Notes: generated from the sequence alone by a model not told the origin. A stretch of 64,000 nt of DNA from an uncultured Paracoccaceae bacterium (GCA_947489445.1 CANLDN010000006.1:62001-126000); one strand, 5' to 3'; counted from the first letter of the stretch, positions 52,497-62,971 are shown. Numbers and translations are program-made.

Positions 52497-53654
52497 CGAC
52501 AAAGAGGCGTAGCCGTCCGCAGGCAGCCCAACACTGCGCTGATAGGCCCGGATTGCGGACATGGAGTTTGGCCCGATCCGTCCATCTACCCCTTGGGTTG
52601 AAAACCCTGCTGCTGTCAGCCGTTGCTGCAGCTCCACCCGTTCGGCCCGACGCAGCCCGCGTTCTTCTGCGGGCCATGCGGTTTGTAGTGGTCCCAGACC
52701 CCGAATACGGTCACCCAGATGGCCAACCCCAATGATGTAAGCTTGCGCGTTGTTGTAGCGTGAAATCGTTCGGTAGTTTGAGAATGTCAGGAACGCTGGC
52801 CCAGCCGCACCTGTGGGGAATATCAAAGAGGCGTTACCGTAGTTTGGAACGACCTGCCCATCTGTGCCACGCACGCCCAATTGCCCCCATGCGGCGGGTG
52901 ATCTGCTGTCTGTCTGCGTAAAATCGAAATCACGGGGCAGGCTCACCTCGACCCCCCATGGCTGACCCTTGCGCCAGTTGAATCGCCGGAAATAGGCCGC
53001 TGTGGACGCAAGCGCATCGCTGGGATCGTCGGCCCAGATGTCGCGCCGTCCGTCGCCTGTGAAGTCCACTGCGTAGGCCTGATAGGATGTGGGAATAAAC
53101 TGGGTATGCCCCATGGCGCCGGCCCATGATCCGGTCATGTTCTGTGGGGCCACATCGCCGCGCTGCAAGATCTTGAGGGCTGCGATCAGCTGTTCTTCGA
53201 AGAAGCGCCCACGCCGTCCATCATAGGCGAGCGTTGCGAGGGTGGAGATCAGCGGCACATCGCCCCGCCGTTGGCCATAATTTGTTTCCATCCCCCAAAC
53301 CGCGACCACAATATGCGGTTCGACCTGATAAGTCGCTTCGATCCTTGAAAGCAGGTTCGCGTATTGGTTGACCATTGCCCGACCATTCGTCACCCGCGCA
53401 TCAGAGGCGGCGGTGGACATATAAGCCCCTAAGGGGCGTACGAACTCAGCCTGATTGCGGTCGCGTTCAATGCTGTCGGGCAGGTAACGCGCATTGGCAA
53501 AGGCCGCCTGAAATGTGCGGTCGGTGATCCCCGCCGATCGCGCCCGGCTGCGAAACCCCGCGACCCAATTGGCAAAGCCATTGGCCTGCGCATGGGCCGC
53601 ACCGGCCCATGTGAATGTGGAAATACCTGCCGCGATGAATTGCCTGCGATCCAT
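52476..53654 (-). CDS. Lytic murein transglycosylase (MltB family)
   Basis: The 392-residue protein has a signal peptide (cleavage near 'AGAAHAQA'), the MltB catalytic region with Glu in 'VWGMETNYGQRRGD' and 'SWAGAMGHTQFIPTSY', and a C-terminal peptidoglycan-binding domain ('VELQQRLTAAGFSTQGVDGR'). It cleaves peptidoglycan glycan strands in the periplasm. AAGGAGG is visible upstream of the ATG. The last 21 bases overlap the opposite gene. Confidence 0.94.
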   Translation of the reverse strand: MDRRQFIAAGISTFTWAGAAHAQANGFANWVAGFRSRARSAGITDRTFQAAFANARYLPDSIERDRNQAEFVRPLGAYMSTAASDARVTNGRAMVNQYANLLSRIEATYQVEPHIVVAVWGMETNYGQRRGDVPLISTLATLAYDGRRGRFFEEQLIAALKILQRGDVAPQNMTGSWAGAMGHTQFIPTSYQAYAVDFTGDGRRDIWADDPSDALASTAAYFRRFNWRKGQPWGVEVSLPRDFDFTQTDSRSPAAWGQLGVRGTDGQVVPNYGNASLIFPTGAAGPAFLTFSNYRTISRYNNAQAYIIGVGHLGDRIRGLGPLQTAWPAEERGLRRAERVELQQRLTAAGFSTQGVDGRIGPNSMSAIRAYQRSVGLPADGYASLSLLQRLR

Positions 53655-53711
53655 ATCGTGCCTCCTTCTGTGTTTTTTTGGTTATTTAACGCAAATAGAG
53701 GCTGAACAAAA

Positions 53712-54446
53712 TCAACTCTGCGCCATTGCGCCGTCTTTTGCGACCATAGCGGTGGATTCCGGCCAGCAATTCGACAAGACCTCTATCGCGTCGCGCAGCA
53801 TCGGCACGCGGCGTGGGCGAAAACTGGCATCGGTGATGGTCAGGTTTTGCATGCGGTCCAGCCGGAAATTCCGGTAGGCTTGCCGCAAATGGCACCATGC
53901 AATCAGGTTATGTGTTTCTTTGAAAAAAACGATACTGAGCGGATCGACCCGGCGTGTGGTCGCCCGACCTTCGACATCAATGTAATCCATCTCGACCGTG
54001 CGTTCATCCCATGTTGCCTGTCGCAGGGCGCGCACGTCGACGGTGGGCAAGGGTGGGCGCACCATCCGATCTGCGTGAAGAACGGCATATTTCAACCGAT
54101 GGGCCTGCGCGCTGGGCAGGCGGGCGTGTAGCTTGGCCAAGGCGTTTTGGGCCGCTTGGGCCAGATGCGGATCACCCACGGCCTGCACATCGCGCAAGCC
54201 TAAAACAATCGCCTCGATCTCTTCATCGTCGAACATCATCGGCGGCAGGGCCGCGTCTTCGGTCAGGGCATAACCATAGCCTGCGGTCCCGTCGATGATC
54301 GCGCCAAGACCGCGCAACGCCTCGATATCCCGGTAAAGGGTGCGCAGGGACACGTTGGTATCATCTGCCAACTGCCGTGCGGTCACTGGTGGCGCGTGAC
54401 GGCGCAGTGATTGCATCAATTGGAACAGGCGGGCGGTGCGTGACAT
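53712..54446 (-). CDS. HTH and WYL domain transcriptional regulator (YafY-like)
   Basis: This 244-residue protein has an N-terminal winged HTH ('VTARQLADDTNVSLRTLYRD', residues about 21-40) and a WYL domain in the second half ('TWDERTVEMDYIDVEGRAT', 'HNLIAWCHLRQAYRNFRLDR'). Such proteins sense nucleic-acid or metabolite ligands. It is divergent from the GST and DUF1801 genes, which it may control. Confidence 0.92.
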   Translation of the reverse strand: MSRTARLFQLMQSLRRHAPPVTARQLADDTNVSLRTLYRDIEALRGLGAIIDGTAGYGYALTEDAALPPMMFDDEEIEAIVLGLRDVQAVGDPHLAQAAQNALAKLHARLPSAQAHRLKYAVLHADRMVRPPLPTVDVRALRQATWDERTVEMDYIDVEGRATTRRVDPLSIVFFKETHNLIAWCHLRQAYRNFRLDRMQNLTITDASFRPRRVPMLRDAIEVLSNCWPESTAMVAKDGAMAQS

Positions 54447-54521
54447 GGCGGGATCTTAACACTGCTGCCAGAAACTGTCAGCACCTTGGTTCATAAGTCT
54501 GTTAACCGAATGGAGAGACAT

Positions 54522-55214
54522 ATGATCACCCTCATCACCTATCAGGCCGGTTTCGGTCAGCCCAGTTTCAGCCCGTTCTGCATCAAAGCCATGTGGCTGC
54601 TACAGGCGGCAGGCGTTGAATGGCAGCGCGAGGACAGCAATGACCCGCGCAAAATGCCTTATGCCAAGTTACCTGCGATCCGTACGCCCGAAGGGATCAT
54701 CGGCGACAGCCATAATATCCAGGCCTATCTGGAACGGCAGGGGGCTGATTTCTGGGGCGATGCAGGTGACCGGGTTCTGGGTCACGCGCTGATCCGGATG
54801 GCCGAGGAACACATGTATTTCCATCTGGTGCTGGACCGCTGGGAAAATGAAGAGGTCTGGCCGATTATTCGTGAAAACTATTTCGCGGCGATCCCAAGGC
54901 TGCTGCGTAAACCGATCACCGGGGCGATCCGCAAGGGCACGCTTAAGGGGCTACGCAGTCAGGGGCTGGGCCGGTTTACCCCGGAAGAACGATTACAGCG
55001 CATTGAATTTGATCTGGTCGCCTTGGCCAACCAGTTGCAGGATCGGCCCTTTTTGCTTGGCGACACCCCTAGCTTGCCAGATTATTCCGTGGCGGCAATG
55101 CTGAACATGGCGACGGCGGCCCCATTGCCCACATTGCTCAGCACACGGGTGGCGACAGATAGTGTTCTGGTCGATTATGGAGCCCGCGTGGCAGAACGGA
55201 TGAAGATGGCATGA
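54522..55214 (+). CDS. Glutathione S-transferase family protein
   Basis: The 230-residue protein starts 'MITLITYQAGFGQPSFSPFC', a GST-like thioredoxin fold, and has a C-terminal helical domain ('LLGDTPSLPDYSVAAMLNMA') of the Tom37/failed-axon-connection type. I chose ATG 54522 because GGAG lies six bases upstream; an earlier ATG at 54510 lacks a site. It overlaps the next gene in an ATGA, forming an operon with it. Substrate unknown. Confidence 0.9.
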   Translation: MITLITYQAGFGQPSFSPFCIKAMWLLQAAGVEWQREDSNDPRKMPYAKLPAIRTPEGIIGDSHNIQAYLERQGADFWGDAGDRVLGHALIRMAEEHMYFHLVLDRWENEEVWPIIRENYFAAIPRLLRKPITGAIRKGTLKGLRSQGLGRFTPEERLQRIEFDLVALANQLQDRPFLLGDTPSLPDYSVAAMLNMATAAPLPTLLSTRVATDSVLVDYGARVAERMKMA

Positions 55215-55624
55215 TACGTCCATTCGAGGATGAAAAGGTAAAGGCTGTCTATGACGGCTTTCCACCTGATATCCGGGAGATGACCCTGACACTGCGTGAT
55301 CTGATTTTTAGCGTGGCCTGGGACACGCCGCAGGTGGGCCGGGTGGAAGAAACGCTTAAATGGGGGCAGCCATCCTACCTGACGCCTGACACGAAAGCGG
55401 GGTCAACCCTGCGCATCGGGATGGCGAAGCAGGGTGGTGCGGCTCTTTTCGCGCATTGTGCGACGGGCATCATCAGCACCTATGCCAGCACCTTTCCCGA
55501 TACCGATCTGATCGAGGGGAACCGCGCGGTAATCTTCACAAGCGCCGACAAAATCGTACCAATGCGGCTGCGTCTTCTGATCTACCATGGGCTCACCTAT
55601 CATCTGAAAGAGCGTCAGAGGTAA
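55211..55624 (+). CDS. DUF1801 domain protein
   Basis: The 137-residue product matches the DUF1801 (YdhG-like) fold: 'VKAVYDGFPPDIREMTLTLR', 'VEETLKWGQPSYLTPDTKAG' and 'GSTLRIGMAKQGGAALFAHC'. The function is unknown. It is translationally coupled to the GST gene by an ATGA overlap and ends before the convergent rnr gene. Confidence 0.88.
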   Translation: MIRPFEDEKVKAVYDGFPPDIREMTLTLRDLIFSVAWDTPQVGRVEETLKWGQPSYLTPDTKAGSTLRIGMAKQGGAALFAHCATGIISTYASTFPDTDLIEGNRAVIFTSADKIVPMRLRLLIYHGLTYHLKERQR

Positions 55625-55681
55625 GCTGCCGGGCGAATGCGGCATCACCATGTCACTTAGCGCACTTGATTGCGGCAGCGT

Positions 55682-57937
55682 CTACTTGCGGGTCCGCTTG
55701 ACCTTGCGAGCCGTTTTGGCGGCTTTCTTCTTTGCCGACCCCATCTTGCGCCGTGGCGGCTTGCCCCGGCCTTTCGATGGGCCACGCGGCATGGTGCGCT
55801 CGTCGATCTTCAGTAGTTCGAGGATCAGCCCGCCGGTCACAGGTGCAGCTTCGGCCAGCTTTGTGGTGACCCGTTGCCCAAGCCCGATCACCATGCCCGT
55901 ATCCGCGCCCATCAACGTTTGTGTGTCGGCGTCATAGTGGAAATACTCACGGCCCAAGGTCCGGATCGGGATCATCCCGTCGGCCCCGGTTTCGTCCAGC
56001 TTCACGAACACGCCGAATTTGGCGATGCCACTGATCCGGCCCGTCAGCTCCGCCCCGATCCGGTCTGACAGGAACGCGGCCAAGTACCGGTCTGTTGTGT
56101 CCCGCTCTGCGGTCATTGATCGCCGTTCGGTATCGCTGATCAGCTTTGCCGTGTCGGCCAGATGTTCGATATCCCAAGGACTGAGCCCGTCATTGCCCCA
56201 ACCATGTGACGCAATCAGCGCCCGATGCACGATCAGGTCGGAATAGCGGCGAATGGGTGAGGTGAAATGTGCATAGGCCAGCAATGCCAGGCCGAAATGG
56301 CCAAAATTATCGGGGTTATAATACGCCTGCGTCATCGACCGCAGGGTCGCCATATTGATCAGCTCGTCATTTTCAGTGCCTTCGGCCCCAGCAAGCAGTT
56401 TGTTCAGATGTGCTGTTTTCAGCACTTGTCCCTTTGCCAGCACCAGACCTGATGCTTGTGCCACCTCGCGCAGCGCGTCCAGCTTTTCCGGGCTGGGTTC
56501 CTCATGCACCCGGAACAGCAAGGGGGATTTCTTGGCGATCAGCGTCTCGGCGGCAGCTACATTGGCCAGCACCATGAATTCTTCGATCAGGCGGTGGGCG
56601 TCTAGGCGCTCCTTGTACTGGACCGACGTCACTTTGCCTGTATCATCCAAGACAATCTGGCGTTCGGGCAGGTCCAGTTCCAACGGCTGCCGGGCCGCGC
56701 GGGCCTTCGTGAGCGCCTCATATGCGGCATAAAGAGGTTGGATGATATCACTCATCAAGGGCGCGACTTTGTCGTTGGGTTGCCCATCAACGGCTGCCTG
56801 CACTTCCTCGTAATTCAGCGAAGCGACTGATTTCATCAGGCCGCGATGAAATTCATGCCCGATCTTCTGGCCCTTGCTATCGATGTGCATCGCGACGGCC
56901 AGACAAGCGCGTTCCACCCCTTCGTGTAGGGAACACAGATCGCCTGACAGACGATCCGGTAACATCGGCACCACGCGATCGGGGAAATAGGTGGAATTGC
57001 CCCGTTTGCGGGCCTCGCGGTCCAGTTCGGACCCTGGCGTGACATAATGGGCGACATCCGCAATCGCGACCCAGATGATGAACCCACCGTCGTTCTTCGG
57101 ATCCGGGTCGGCCTCTACAAAACAGGCGTCATCGTGATCGCGCGCATCCCACGGATCGATGGTGATGAGGGGCATATCGCGCAGATCGTTGCGCCCTTTC
57201 AAACCAGCGGGTTTGGCCGCATCGGCTTCTGCGATGACTTCGTCGGGGAAATGGTCGGGGATGCCATGCTGATGAATGGCAATCAAAGAAACTGCACGCG
57301 GCTCTGTCGGGTCGCCGAGGCGGGCGACGATCCGCGCCTTGGGCAGACCCATCCGGCCTTTTGGCCCGGCCTGTTCCGCTTCGACCAATTCGCCATCCTT
57401 GGCGCCACCCGTGGCGTCCGCGGCCACAACCCATTGCTTGTCCGCACCTTTATCAATCGGCAGTACGCGGCCCCCTTCGGAGCCTGCCCGAAACACGCCT
57501 AATATCCGCTGCGGATTGGTGCCAATGCGGCGGATCATGCGGGCGGTGTGGCTGTGCTCTTCGGTTTTGTCGACAGTCAGGCGACCCAAGATACGATCGC
57601 CCGCGCCCAGGGCGGGGTCGCTGGAACGAAGCATCATCAGAATGCGCGGCTCTGGCCCCTGACCTGTCCATTCCAAGGGCCGCGCAAACAGATCGCCATC
57701 AGCATCGGGACCTGTCACCTCAAGCACGGCCACGGGTGGCAGTTCTTCGGCGTCCCGATAGGATGAGCGGCGTTTGGTCAGTTTACCCTCTTGCTCAAGC
57801 TCTTTCAGAAGGCGCTTGAGATCGATGCGCGCCGCACCTCTGATGCCAAAGGCCTTTGCGATGTCGCGTTTCGCCGTTTTGGTGGGGTTGTCGGAGATCC
57901 AGGTCAGGATTTCGGACTTCGATGGAATACGTATCAT
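55682..57937 (-). CDS. rnr: Ribonuclease R
   Basis: The 751-residue 3'-5' exoribonuclease has an N-terminal winged-helix segment, cold-shock domains, the RNB catalytic motif 'TIDPWDARDHDDACFVEADP' (near residue 264, with the metal-binding Asp residues), a C-terminal S1 domain ('LTGRISGIAKFGVFVKLDET') and a Lys/Arg-rich tail ('KKKAAKTARKVKRTRK'). It degrades structured RNA. The 95 bases upstream to 58032 hold no gene. Confidence 0.96.
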   Translation of the reverse strand: MIRIPSKSEILTWISDNPTKTAKRDIAKAFGIRGAARIDLKRLLKELEQEGKLTKRRSSYRDAEELPPVAVLEVTGPDADGDLFARPLEWTGQGPEPRILMMLRSSDPALGAGDRILGRLTVDKTEEHSHTARMIRRIGTNPQRILGVFRAGSEGGRVLPIDKGADKQWVVAADATGGAKDGELVEAEQAGPKGRMGLPKARIVARLGDPTEPRAVSLIAIHQHGIPDHFPDEVIAEADAAKPAGLKGRNDLRDMPLITIDPWDARDHDDACFVEADPDPKNDGGFIIWVAIADVAHYVTPGSELDREARKRGNSTYFPDRVVPMLPDRLSGDLCSLHEGVERACLAVAMHIDSKGQKIGHEFHRGLMKSVASLNYEEVQAAVDGQPNDKVAPLMSDIIQPLYAAYEALTKARAARQPLELDLPERQIVLDDTGKVTSVQYKERLDAHRLIEEFMVLANVAAAETLIAKKSPLLFRVHEEPSPEKLDALREVAQASGLVLAKGQVLKTAHLNKLLAGAEGTENDELINMATLRSMTQAYYNPDNFGHFGLALLAYAHFTSPIRRYSDLIVHRALIASHGWGNDGLSPWDIEHLADTAKLISDTERRSMTAERDTTDRYLAAFLSDRIGAELTGRISGIAKFGVFVKLDETGADGMIPIRTLGREYFHYDADTQTLMGADTGMVIGLGQRVTTKLAEAAPVTGGLILELLKIDERTMPRGPSKGRGKPPRRKMGSAKKKAAKTARKVKRTRK

Positions 57938-58032
57938 GGATCACGCCCTATCACGGCCTTTCACTGCCGCCAATTCCTTGCAAGGATTTTGCATAGACTC
58001 CAGTCGAAAGCATGAACTGCGAGCAATGGGTT

Positions 58033-58455
58033 CTACAAATCAGTGACCATGTCGCGATGCGGAATGCCTGCGTCATCGTAAAAGGGACCGATGGGTGTGA
58101 AGCCCAGTTTCGCATAAAATCCGATGGCATGATCCTGTGCGCCCAGCTTGGCCCGGATCACCCCCGGTGTATTGCGTAGGTGGGCGATCCCGGCTTCTAC
58201 TAGTGCCTTGCCCAAGCCGGTGCCGCGCTGATCGGCCAGCACGCAAATCCGACCAATTTTGCCAAGATGACCATCGACCAGCAGCCGCGCCGTGCCGACA
58301 GGGCGACTGTCGATATGTGCCAGCAGATGGATCGCTTGCGCATCCAGATCGTCAATTTCATCCGCTTCGCTGATACCTTGTTCATTTATGAAAACTGTGC
58401 GCCGCAGGGCAATGCAGGGGGCGTGATCATCAACCACTTCAATCTGCCATGTCAT
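58033..58455 (-). CDS. GNAT-family N-acetyltransferase
   Basis: The 140-residue protein is ElaA/YjcF-like: '[20 protein letters not shown]' near the start, '[20 protein letters not shown]' and the acetyl-CoA loop '[18 protein letters not shown]', ending '[20 protein letters not shown]'. Its ATG overlaps the dapE stop (ATGA), so the two are coupled. Substrate not evident. Confidence 0.93.
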   Translation of the reverse strand: MTWQIEVVDDHAPCIALRRTVFINEQGISEADEIDDLDAQAIHLLAHIDSRPVGTARLLVDGHLGKIGRICVLADQRGTGLGKALVEAGIAHLRNTPGVIRAKLGAQDHAIGFYAKLGFTPIGPFYDDAGIPHRDMVTDL

Positions 58456-59597
58456 GCAAAATAGTCCGTCAAAATCCGTTTGTAGATCGTCTTGAGTTGG
58501 TTGATCTGTTCGACCAAGACCCGTTCATCAACCTGATGCATTGTTTTGCCGACCAGACCGAATTCGACTACAGGGCAGTGGTCCTTTACAAAACGCGCGT
58601 CCGACGTCCCGCCAGAGGTAGATAACGCAGGTTTGCGCCCGGTTTCAGCCTCAACAGCGGTGGCCACCAGATCAGACAGATCACCCGGTGGGGTCAGAAA
58701 GCTTTCGCCTGACACCTTCACTTTGATATCAACATCCACGTCGAATTCATCTGTGATGCGTCCAGCTTCGTCCCCGATCCAATCCACGATGGATTGGCTG
58801 GTATGGGCATCATTGAAGCGCACATTGATAGCGGCCTGACATGCTGCGGGGATCACGTTTGTGGCCGAGTTGCCGGTGTCGATGTTGACCACGGCAAGGG
58901 TGGATGGATCGAAGTGGTCTGTTCCTTCGTCCAGCACATGGCTGGACAAACGATCCACCAACCGCGCCATCGCTGGTAGTGGATTTTTGGCGCGATGTGG
59001 ATAGGCCGAGTGCCCCTGCACGCCACGTATGGTCAGCCATATCGTCAGCGACCCGCGTCTGCCGATTTTCATCGCCTCGCCCATCACATCCGGGCAAGTG
59101 GGCTCACCCACAAGACAGACTGACATGGCTTCGCCCTGCATCTGCATCCAGTCCAGCAGCGCGGTTGTGCCATGCAACGCGTCGCCTTCTTCGTCACCGG
59201 TAATGGCGAGCACGACAGCACCGTCGGGTGGTGTCTCGGTCACAAAATCAATCGCCGCAGCAGCAAAGGCCGCGACGCCTGATTTCATGTCTGTGGCCCC
59301 CCGACCGTAAAGATATCCATCTTTCATCTCTGCCCCAAAGGGCAGTACGGACCAGTCGTTTTCATTCCCGATTGGCACTACATCTGTGTGACCATTAAAT
59401 CCGAACGTCCGGTTTGCCCCCTGTCGGCCCCAGCGTGCATAAAGGTTGGGGACACCGCTGCGATCGACGCGCGTACATTCAAATCCGGCATTCGATAGAA
59501 TGCGGTCCAGCAAGACCAGGGCGCCGCCCTCTGCGGGGGTTACGGATGGGCAGCGGATCAGATCGGCGGTCAGGGCGACGGGATCGATGGGGGACAT
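58452..59597 (-). CDS. dapE: Succinyl-diaminopimelate desuccinylase
   Basis: This 381-residue M20-family metalloenzyme forms LL-diaminopimelate for lysine and peptidoglycan synthesis. Zinc motifs are 'FNGHTDVVP' (His near residue 66), '[10 protein letters not shown]' and '[12 protein letters not shown]' with the catalytic Glu, and a C-terminal '[14 protein letters not shown]'. I chose ATG 59597, seven bases after AAGGAG; an upstream start at 59741 would run into the intergenic region. Confidence 0.95.
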   Translation of the reverse strand: MSPIDPVALTADLIRCPSVTPAEGGALVLLDRILSNAGFECTRVDRSGVPNLYARWGRQGANRTFGFNGHTDVVPIGNENDWSVLPFGAEMKDGYLYGRGATDMKSGVAAFAAAAIDFVTETPPDGAVVLAITGDEEGDALHGTTALLDWMQMQGEAMSVCLVGEPTCPDVMGEAMKIGRRGSLTIWLTIRGVQGHSAYPHRAKNPLPAMARLVDRLSSHVLDEGTDHFDPSTLAVVNIDTGNSATNVIPAACQAAINVRFNDAHTSQSIVDWIGDEAGRITDEFDVDVDIKVKVSGESFLTPPGDLSDLVATAVEAETGRKPALSTSGGTSDARFVKDHCPVVEFGLVGKTMHQVDERVLVEQINQLKTIYKRILTDYFA

Positions 59598-59642
59598 GTC
59601 AGGGCTCCTTTGAGCCATGGCTAGCCCTAGTCGCGATGGGAT

Positions 59643-59658
59643 GCAATTTGTGAATTGC
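59643..59658. promoter_or_regulatory. Inverted repeat upstream of dapE
   Basis: GCAATTTGTGAATTGC has perfect six-base arms around TGTG. It lies 46 bases before the dapE ATG and 17 bases after the end of the dehydrogenase gene, so it could be an operator or part of a weak terminator. Confidence 0.3.
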
Positions 59659-59674
59659 GTGTCAGTGGCGATCG

Positions 59675-60412
59675 TTACTTCGCGCCAAATAAGCGGTAGT
59701 ACATCCAATCCGGCATGAATTGCGACAACCGGAACACCCACGAAAACACCATCGGGAAGCTTTTTTTGAACGTGTCGGTGTTCATATGGTCGAACACTTC
59801 CTTTGCTGCATCTTCCGGTGACATGATGAACGGCATGTTGAAATCATTTTTGTCAGTCAGACGCGTTTTGATGAAGCCAGGGTTGACCAGTTGCACCTCA
59901 ATTGGCGAGGTGCGCAGGTCCGCTTGCATGGATTCCGCCAACGCCATCATACCCGCTTTGGAGGAAGCGTAACCGATAGCACCCGGCAAGCCCCGGAACC
60001 CCGAAAGTGATCCCGTCAGCACAATATGACCGGAGCCGCGCGCAATCATGTCCTTGATCACTGAGCCCACGACGCGCGATGCGCCGAGGTAGTTAATCTG
60101 GCCCATCATGTCGGCTTTTTCGTTGTCCCATTCAGATGACTTCATGGGCCAATAGACACCAGCGAGATACACGACGCCATCCAGTTCGCCTGCCTCTGCA
60201 GCGGCTTTTTCAACCGCTTCGCGGTCTGCGACATCTACCGTGATGTAGGATGCCTTGCCGGGCAGTTCGGCGACGAGTTCTTTCAACCGGTCTTCGGATC
60301 TGGCTGAGACGATCACCTCGGCACCGGCGCGGCTGAGGCAGAATGCCACTTCGCGGCCTAAGCCCTCGCTCGCGCCAACGAGCCAATAGCGTTTTCCCTG
60401 CCAATTCTTCAC
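59675..60412 (-). CDS. Short-chain dehydrogenase/reductase, last gene of the RpoE-type block
   Basis: The 245-residue protein has the SDR cofactor motif '[12 protein letters not shown]' (residues 13-24), the Ser of 'VLTGSLSG' and the catalytic 'YASSKAGMM' Tyr-x3-Lys. It would oxidise or reduce an unknown substrate with NAD(P)H. It starts one base after the DUF3833 gene in a five-gene run whose order matches, from memory, the rsp1087-1091 block next to rpoE-chrR in Rhodobacter sphaeroides. Confidence 0.92.
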   Translation of the reverse strand: MKNWQGKRYWLVGASEGLGREVAFCLSRAGAEVIVSARSEDRLKELVAELPGKASYITVDVADREAVEKAAAEAGELDGVVYLAGVYWPMKSSEWDNEKADMMGQINYLGASRVVGSVIKDMIARGSGHIVLTGSLSGFRGLPGAIGYASSKAGMMALAESMQADLRTSPIEVQLVNPGFIKTRLTDKNDFNMPFIMSPEDAAKEVFDHMNTDTFKKSFPMVFSWVFRLSQFMPDWMYYRLFGAK

Positions 60413-60413
60413 G

Positions 60414-60986
60414 TTATTCTCCTGCGTAGGCTTTGTCTTTGGGGCGCATAGTGGCGACGAGTTCTGCCACTTTGATCCCGAATTTGCGGAACTGGCTGCG
60501 GTTCATGATCGATCCATTCGACATCAGATACATCCAGTCGGTCACGTCCAATGCGTGGCCACCCGCCTCTTCCGCCAATTTGATCCGGTAGTTGAGAAGG
60601 ACTGCCGATCCTTCTTGCTGACCGCTGCCTGCACCAACGACGTCAGGTGCTTCGGCTTTGATCCGGCCATCATTGCCGAGTGTCAGCGTCCAGACCCGGT
60701 CTTGCACGAGACCGCTGTCATAATGAAATTTTTCGACCATGGTGCCGACATTGCCGTTCCATGATGCTTCGAAATCGGCGACGAACCGCGATGAGACCTT
60801 GCCGGTTGGGCCATAGATGACGCCTTCGCACACGATGGGGCCATTAAACCGTTCTCGGATGTCGAAGATGGGTCCGTCTGCGTAGTCGGCAGACTTTTGC
60901 GCCCAGAATGACACATAACGTGTTTTGAGGATTGTGGCGGCAGCCATCAGCGCGGCCCCAATCAGGATGTAGGTCAAAACTGACAT
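60414..60986 (-). CDS. DUF3833 family membrane-anchored protein
   Basis: The 190-residue protein has an N-terminal membrane helix ('LTYILIGAALMAAATIL') and a lipocalin-like beta-rich domain ('FDIRERFNGPIVCEGVIYGP', 'RFVADFEASWNGNVG'), typical of DUF3833. Function unknown. It begins three bases after the MFS gene and ends one base before the dehydrogenase gene, in the same operon. Confidence 0.9.
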   Translation of the reverse strand: MSVLTYILIGAALMAAATILKTRYVSFWAQKSADYADGPIFDIRERFNGPIVCEGVIYGPTGKVSSRFVADFEASWNGNVGTMVEKFHYDSGLVQDRVWTLTLGNDGRIKAEAPDVVGAGSGQQEGSAVLLNYRIKLAEEAGGHALDVTDWMYLMSNGSIMNRSQFRKFGIKVAELVATMRPKDKAYAGE

Positions 60987-60989
60987 CGT

Positions 60990-62216
60990 TCAGTCCTCAA
61001 GTTTCATGGCAACCAGCAGGCCGATTGCCACAAGTTTCAAAAGTGACGGCACGAGCGCATAGAGCACCGTCAACGTGGTTAATGCCTCGGAAGGCAGGTT
61101 TGTTCCCCCGGCTTGAAAACCGGAGCGTTCCAGAAGTGGCAGTAGGACCACAGCGGCGAAGGCAAGTGTGAACTTGTTCACCAAATTCCAAAGACCGAAC
61201 CCTTGCCCCCCATTGGGAGAGATCACAGCCATACGTTTTGCAAACATGGCGGGCAAAAGTGTCAGGTCCGCTCCGATGCTTGCACCACTTAATACGCACA
61301 CAATCGCAAAGGGGATCACATCGCCCGTCGATAAAGTGAGGGTGTACCCAAATGACGCAACGGCAAGGACCATCGCAGTCAGCAGAACAGGCCTTTCGCC
61401 GAACCGTTGTGCCAGTGCGGACCAGATAGGTGATGAGATGGCAGCGGCGAGAAAGAAGAGGACCAAAAGGCCGCCTTCCCAGCCGGGCGCGCCAAGGCGA
61501 CTTTCGACGTAGAACAAGAACAAAGTTGAGGAAACGGCCAGCGGGGTGGCGTTTACAAGGGCGAGGATTAGCAGTTTGCGGGCGGTGCCATCGCGTATGA
61601 TTTCGCCAATCTGCGACGGCTCAGTCGTGGTGCGCCCCTTCCATTCGGGCCACATGAAGAACGTTGCAATCAGTGTGACGGCGGCAAACCCGTAGGCGAA
61701 GGCGGCAAAAGGGTGTGCCACAACCCCGATCAGTACCGTGGGGATGACGGCTGCGATACAGACGCCCAGAAGCGCCCCGCTTTCGCGCCATGCAGCAAGC
61801 CTGACATGCCCCTTGGGTCCATCGCCTGCTTTGCTGACGCCTTGGGCATAGAAATTGATGCTCAAAAAGCTGAACGCGGTGAAAAGCCCGGTGATGGTCA
61901 GCCCAAACCACCAGATAGCGCTGATGGGTGGGGCTACAGCAAACAGCCCAATCATGGACAATGCGAGGATGAATGCTGTGATCGTAACCACGAGTTTTTT
62001 CGTATGACCCAGCCGTTCGCTGATCCAGCCCAGGATTGGGTCCTGCACGACGTCGAGCAGACGCAAACCAAACAAAACAGCGCCCAGTGCCGTCAGACTG
62101 ACACCGAACGTGTCGGCGTAATATTTGGGTGCATAAATATAGATGGGTAGGCCAGCGCCGGCTAGTACAGCGGCGAAGCCGGTGTAGGCGGGCAGCCGTT
62201 CTTTCAAGGCTTGCAT
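60990..62216 (-). CDS. MFS transporter (GPH-like)
   Basis: The 408-residue protein has about twelve membrane helices and the GPH/melibiose-type motifs 'LRLLDVVQDPILGWISERLG' and 'KKLVVTITAFILALSMIG'. It likely moves a small molecule or lipid precursor across the inner membrane. I chose ATG 62216, which overlaps the DUF1365 TAA by one base (TAATG); an upstream start would lie inside that gene. Substrate unknown. Confidence 0.92.
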   Translation of the reverse strand: MQALKERLPAYTGFAAVLAGAGLPIYIYAPKYYADTFGVSLTALGAVLFGLRLLDVVQDPILGWISERLGHTKKLVVTITAFILALSMIGLFAVAPPISAIWWFGLTITGLFTAFSFLSINFYAQGVSKAGDGPKGHVRLAAWRESGALLGVCIAAVIPTVLIGVVAHPFAAFAYGFAAVTLIATFFMWPEWKGRTTTEPSQIGEIIRDGTARKLLILALVNATPLAVSSTLFLFYVESRLGAPGWEGGLLVLFFLAAAISSPIWSALAQRFGERPVLLTAMVLAVASFGYTLTLSTGDVIPFAIVCVLSGASIGADLTLLPAMFAKRMAVISPNGGQGFGLWNLVNKFTLAFAAVVLLPLLERSGFQAGGTNLPSEALTTLTVLYALVPSLLKLVAIGLLVAMKLED

Positions 62217-62971
62217 TAGCTGATCTCTTCCACCGGGGGTTTGGGCTGCGAGCGGAAGGTCGCCCCTTTGAACCACAGCTTGAGCGCCTGCCAATGGATC
62301 AGTGTCAGCACCCGGCGCGAGCCGAAGGGGCGGCGGATGACGGATTTGAGGATGGAGAGATTGCTGATGGGTCTGCGCTTGCCCGTCAGGGTCGCAATCA
62401 GTCCGCCATTGCCGCGTGAATAATCGATCCAGACGCCGATGCTGTCGGGCTGGATATCAAAGCGGAAGGTATAGCCGCCCTCAATGGGTTGGAAAGGAGA
62501 GACATGCATCAGCTTCTGAGCTGACATTGTTTCGGTCTTTGTGATCTCGCGCCCGTCATCGTGCCGACATAAGTAGGAATGACGGTCACCGAACGTATTT
62601 GTCACCTCAGCGATGACGGTGCGCAATATGTCTTCTGCGTCATAGCAGAGCCAGAATGAGACCGGGTTAAACACATGCCCCAGTACGCGCGGCTGGGCGA
62701 GCAGTTCAATCCGCGCGGGGTCGTCGATATCGTGAGTGGACAGCACATCGCGAACCCAAGCTGCCCCGCGACCATGTTTCGGTACGCCACCATGGTCGCA
62801 GTCTTGCAAAGACACCATATTGCCAGCGTTCTTGGAAAACAGCGCGGGTGTTTTCGGCACAGCCTCTGCATCCATCAAGACGTAGTCGATCGAATAGCGA
62901 AAGGCGTTTTTTGTGGCGCCTCGCCGTCCGTGATAGGTTTCACCAGCGATATGATCGACTGTTACGGTCAC
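62216..62971 (-). CDS. DUF1365 family protein
   Basis: The 251-residue protein has DUF1365 features: 'YHGRRGATKNAFRYSIDYVL', 'LLAQPRVLGHVFNPVSFWLC' and 'KLMHVSPFQPIEGGYTFRFD'. In Rhodobacter-like genomes it is encoded beside the FAD oxidoreductase in the singlet-oxygen response block, where these genes have been tied to unusual fatty-acid chemistry. It overlaps the oxidoreductase gene in an ATGA. Confidence 0.93.
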   Translation of the reverse strand: MTVTVDHIAGETYHGRRGATKNAFRYSIDYVLMDAEAVPKTPALFSKNAGNMVSLQDCDHGGVPKHGRGAAWVRDVLSTHDIDDPARIELLAQPRVLGHVFNPVSFWLCYDAEDILRTVIAEVTNTFGDRHSYLCRHDDGREITKTETMSAQKLMHVSPFQPIEGGYTFRFDIQPDSIGVWIDYSRGNGGLIATLTGKRRPISNLSILKSVIRRPFGSRRVLTLIHWQALKLWFKGATFRSQPKPPVEEIS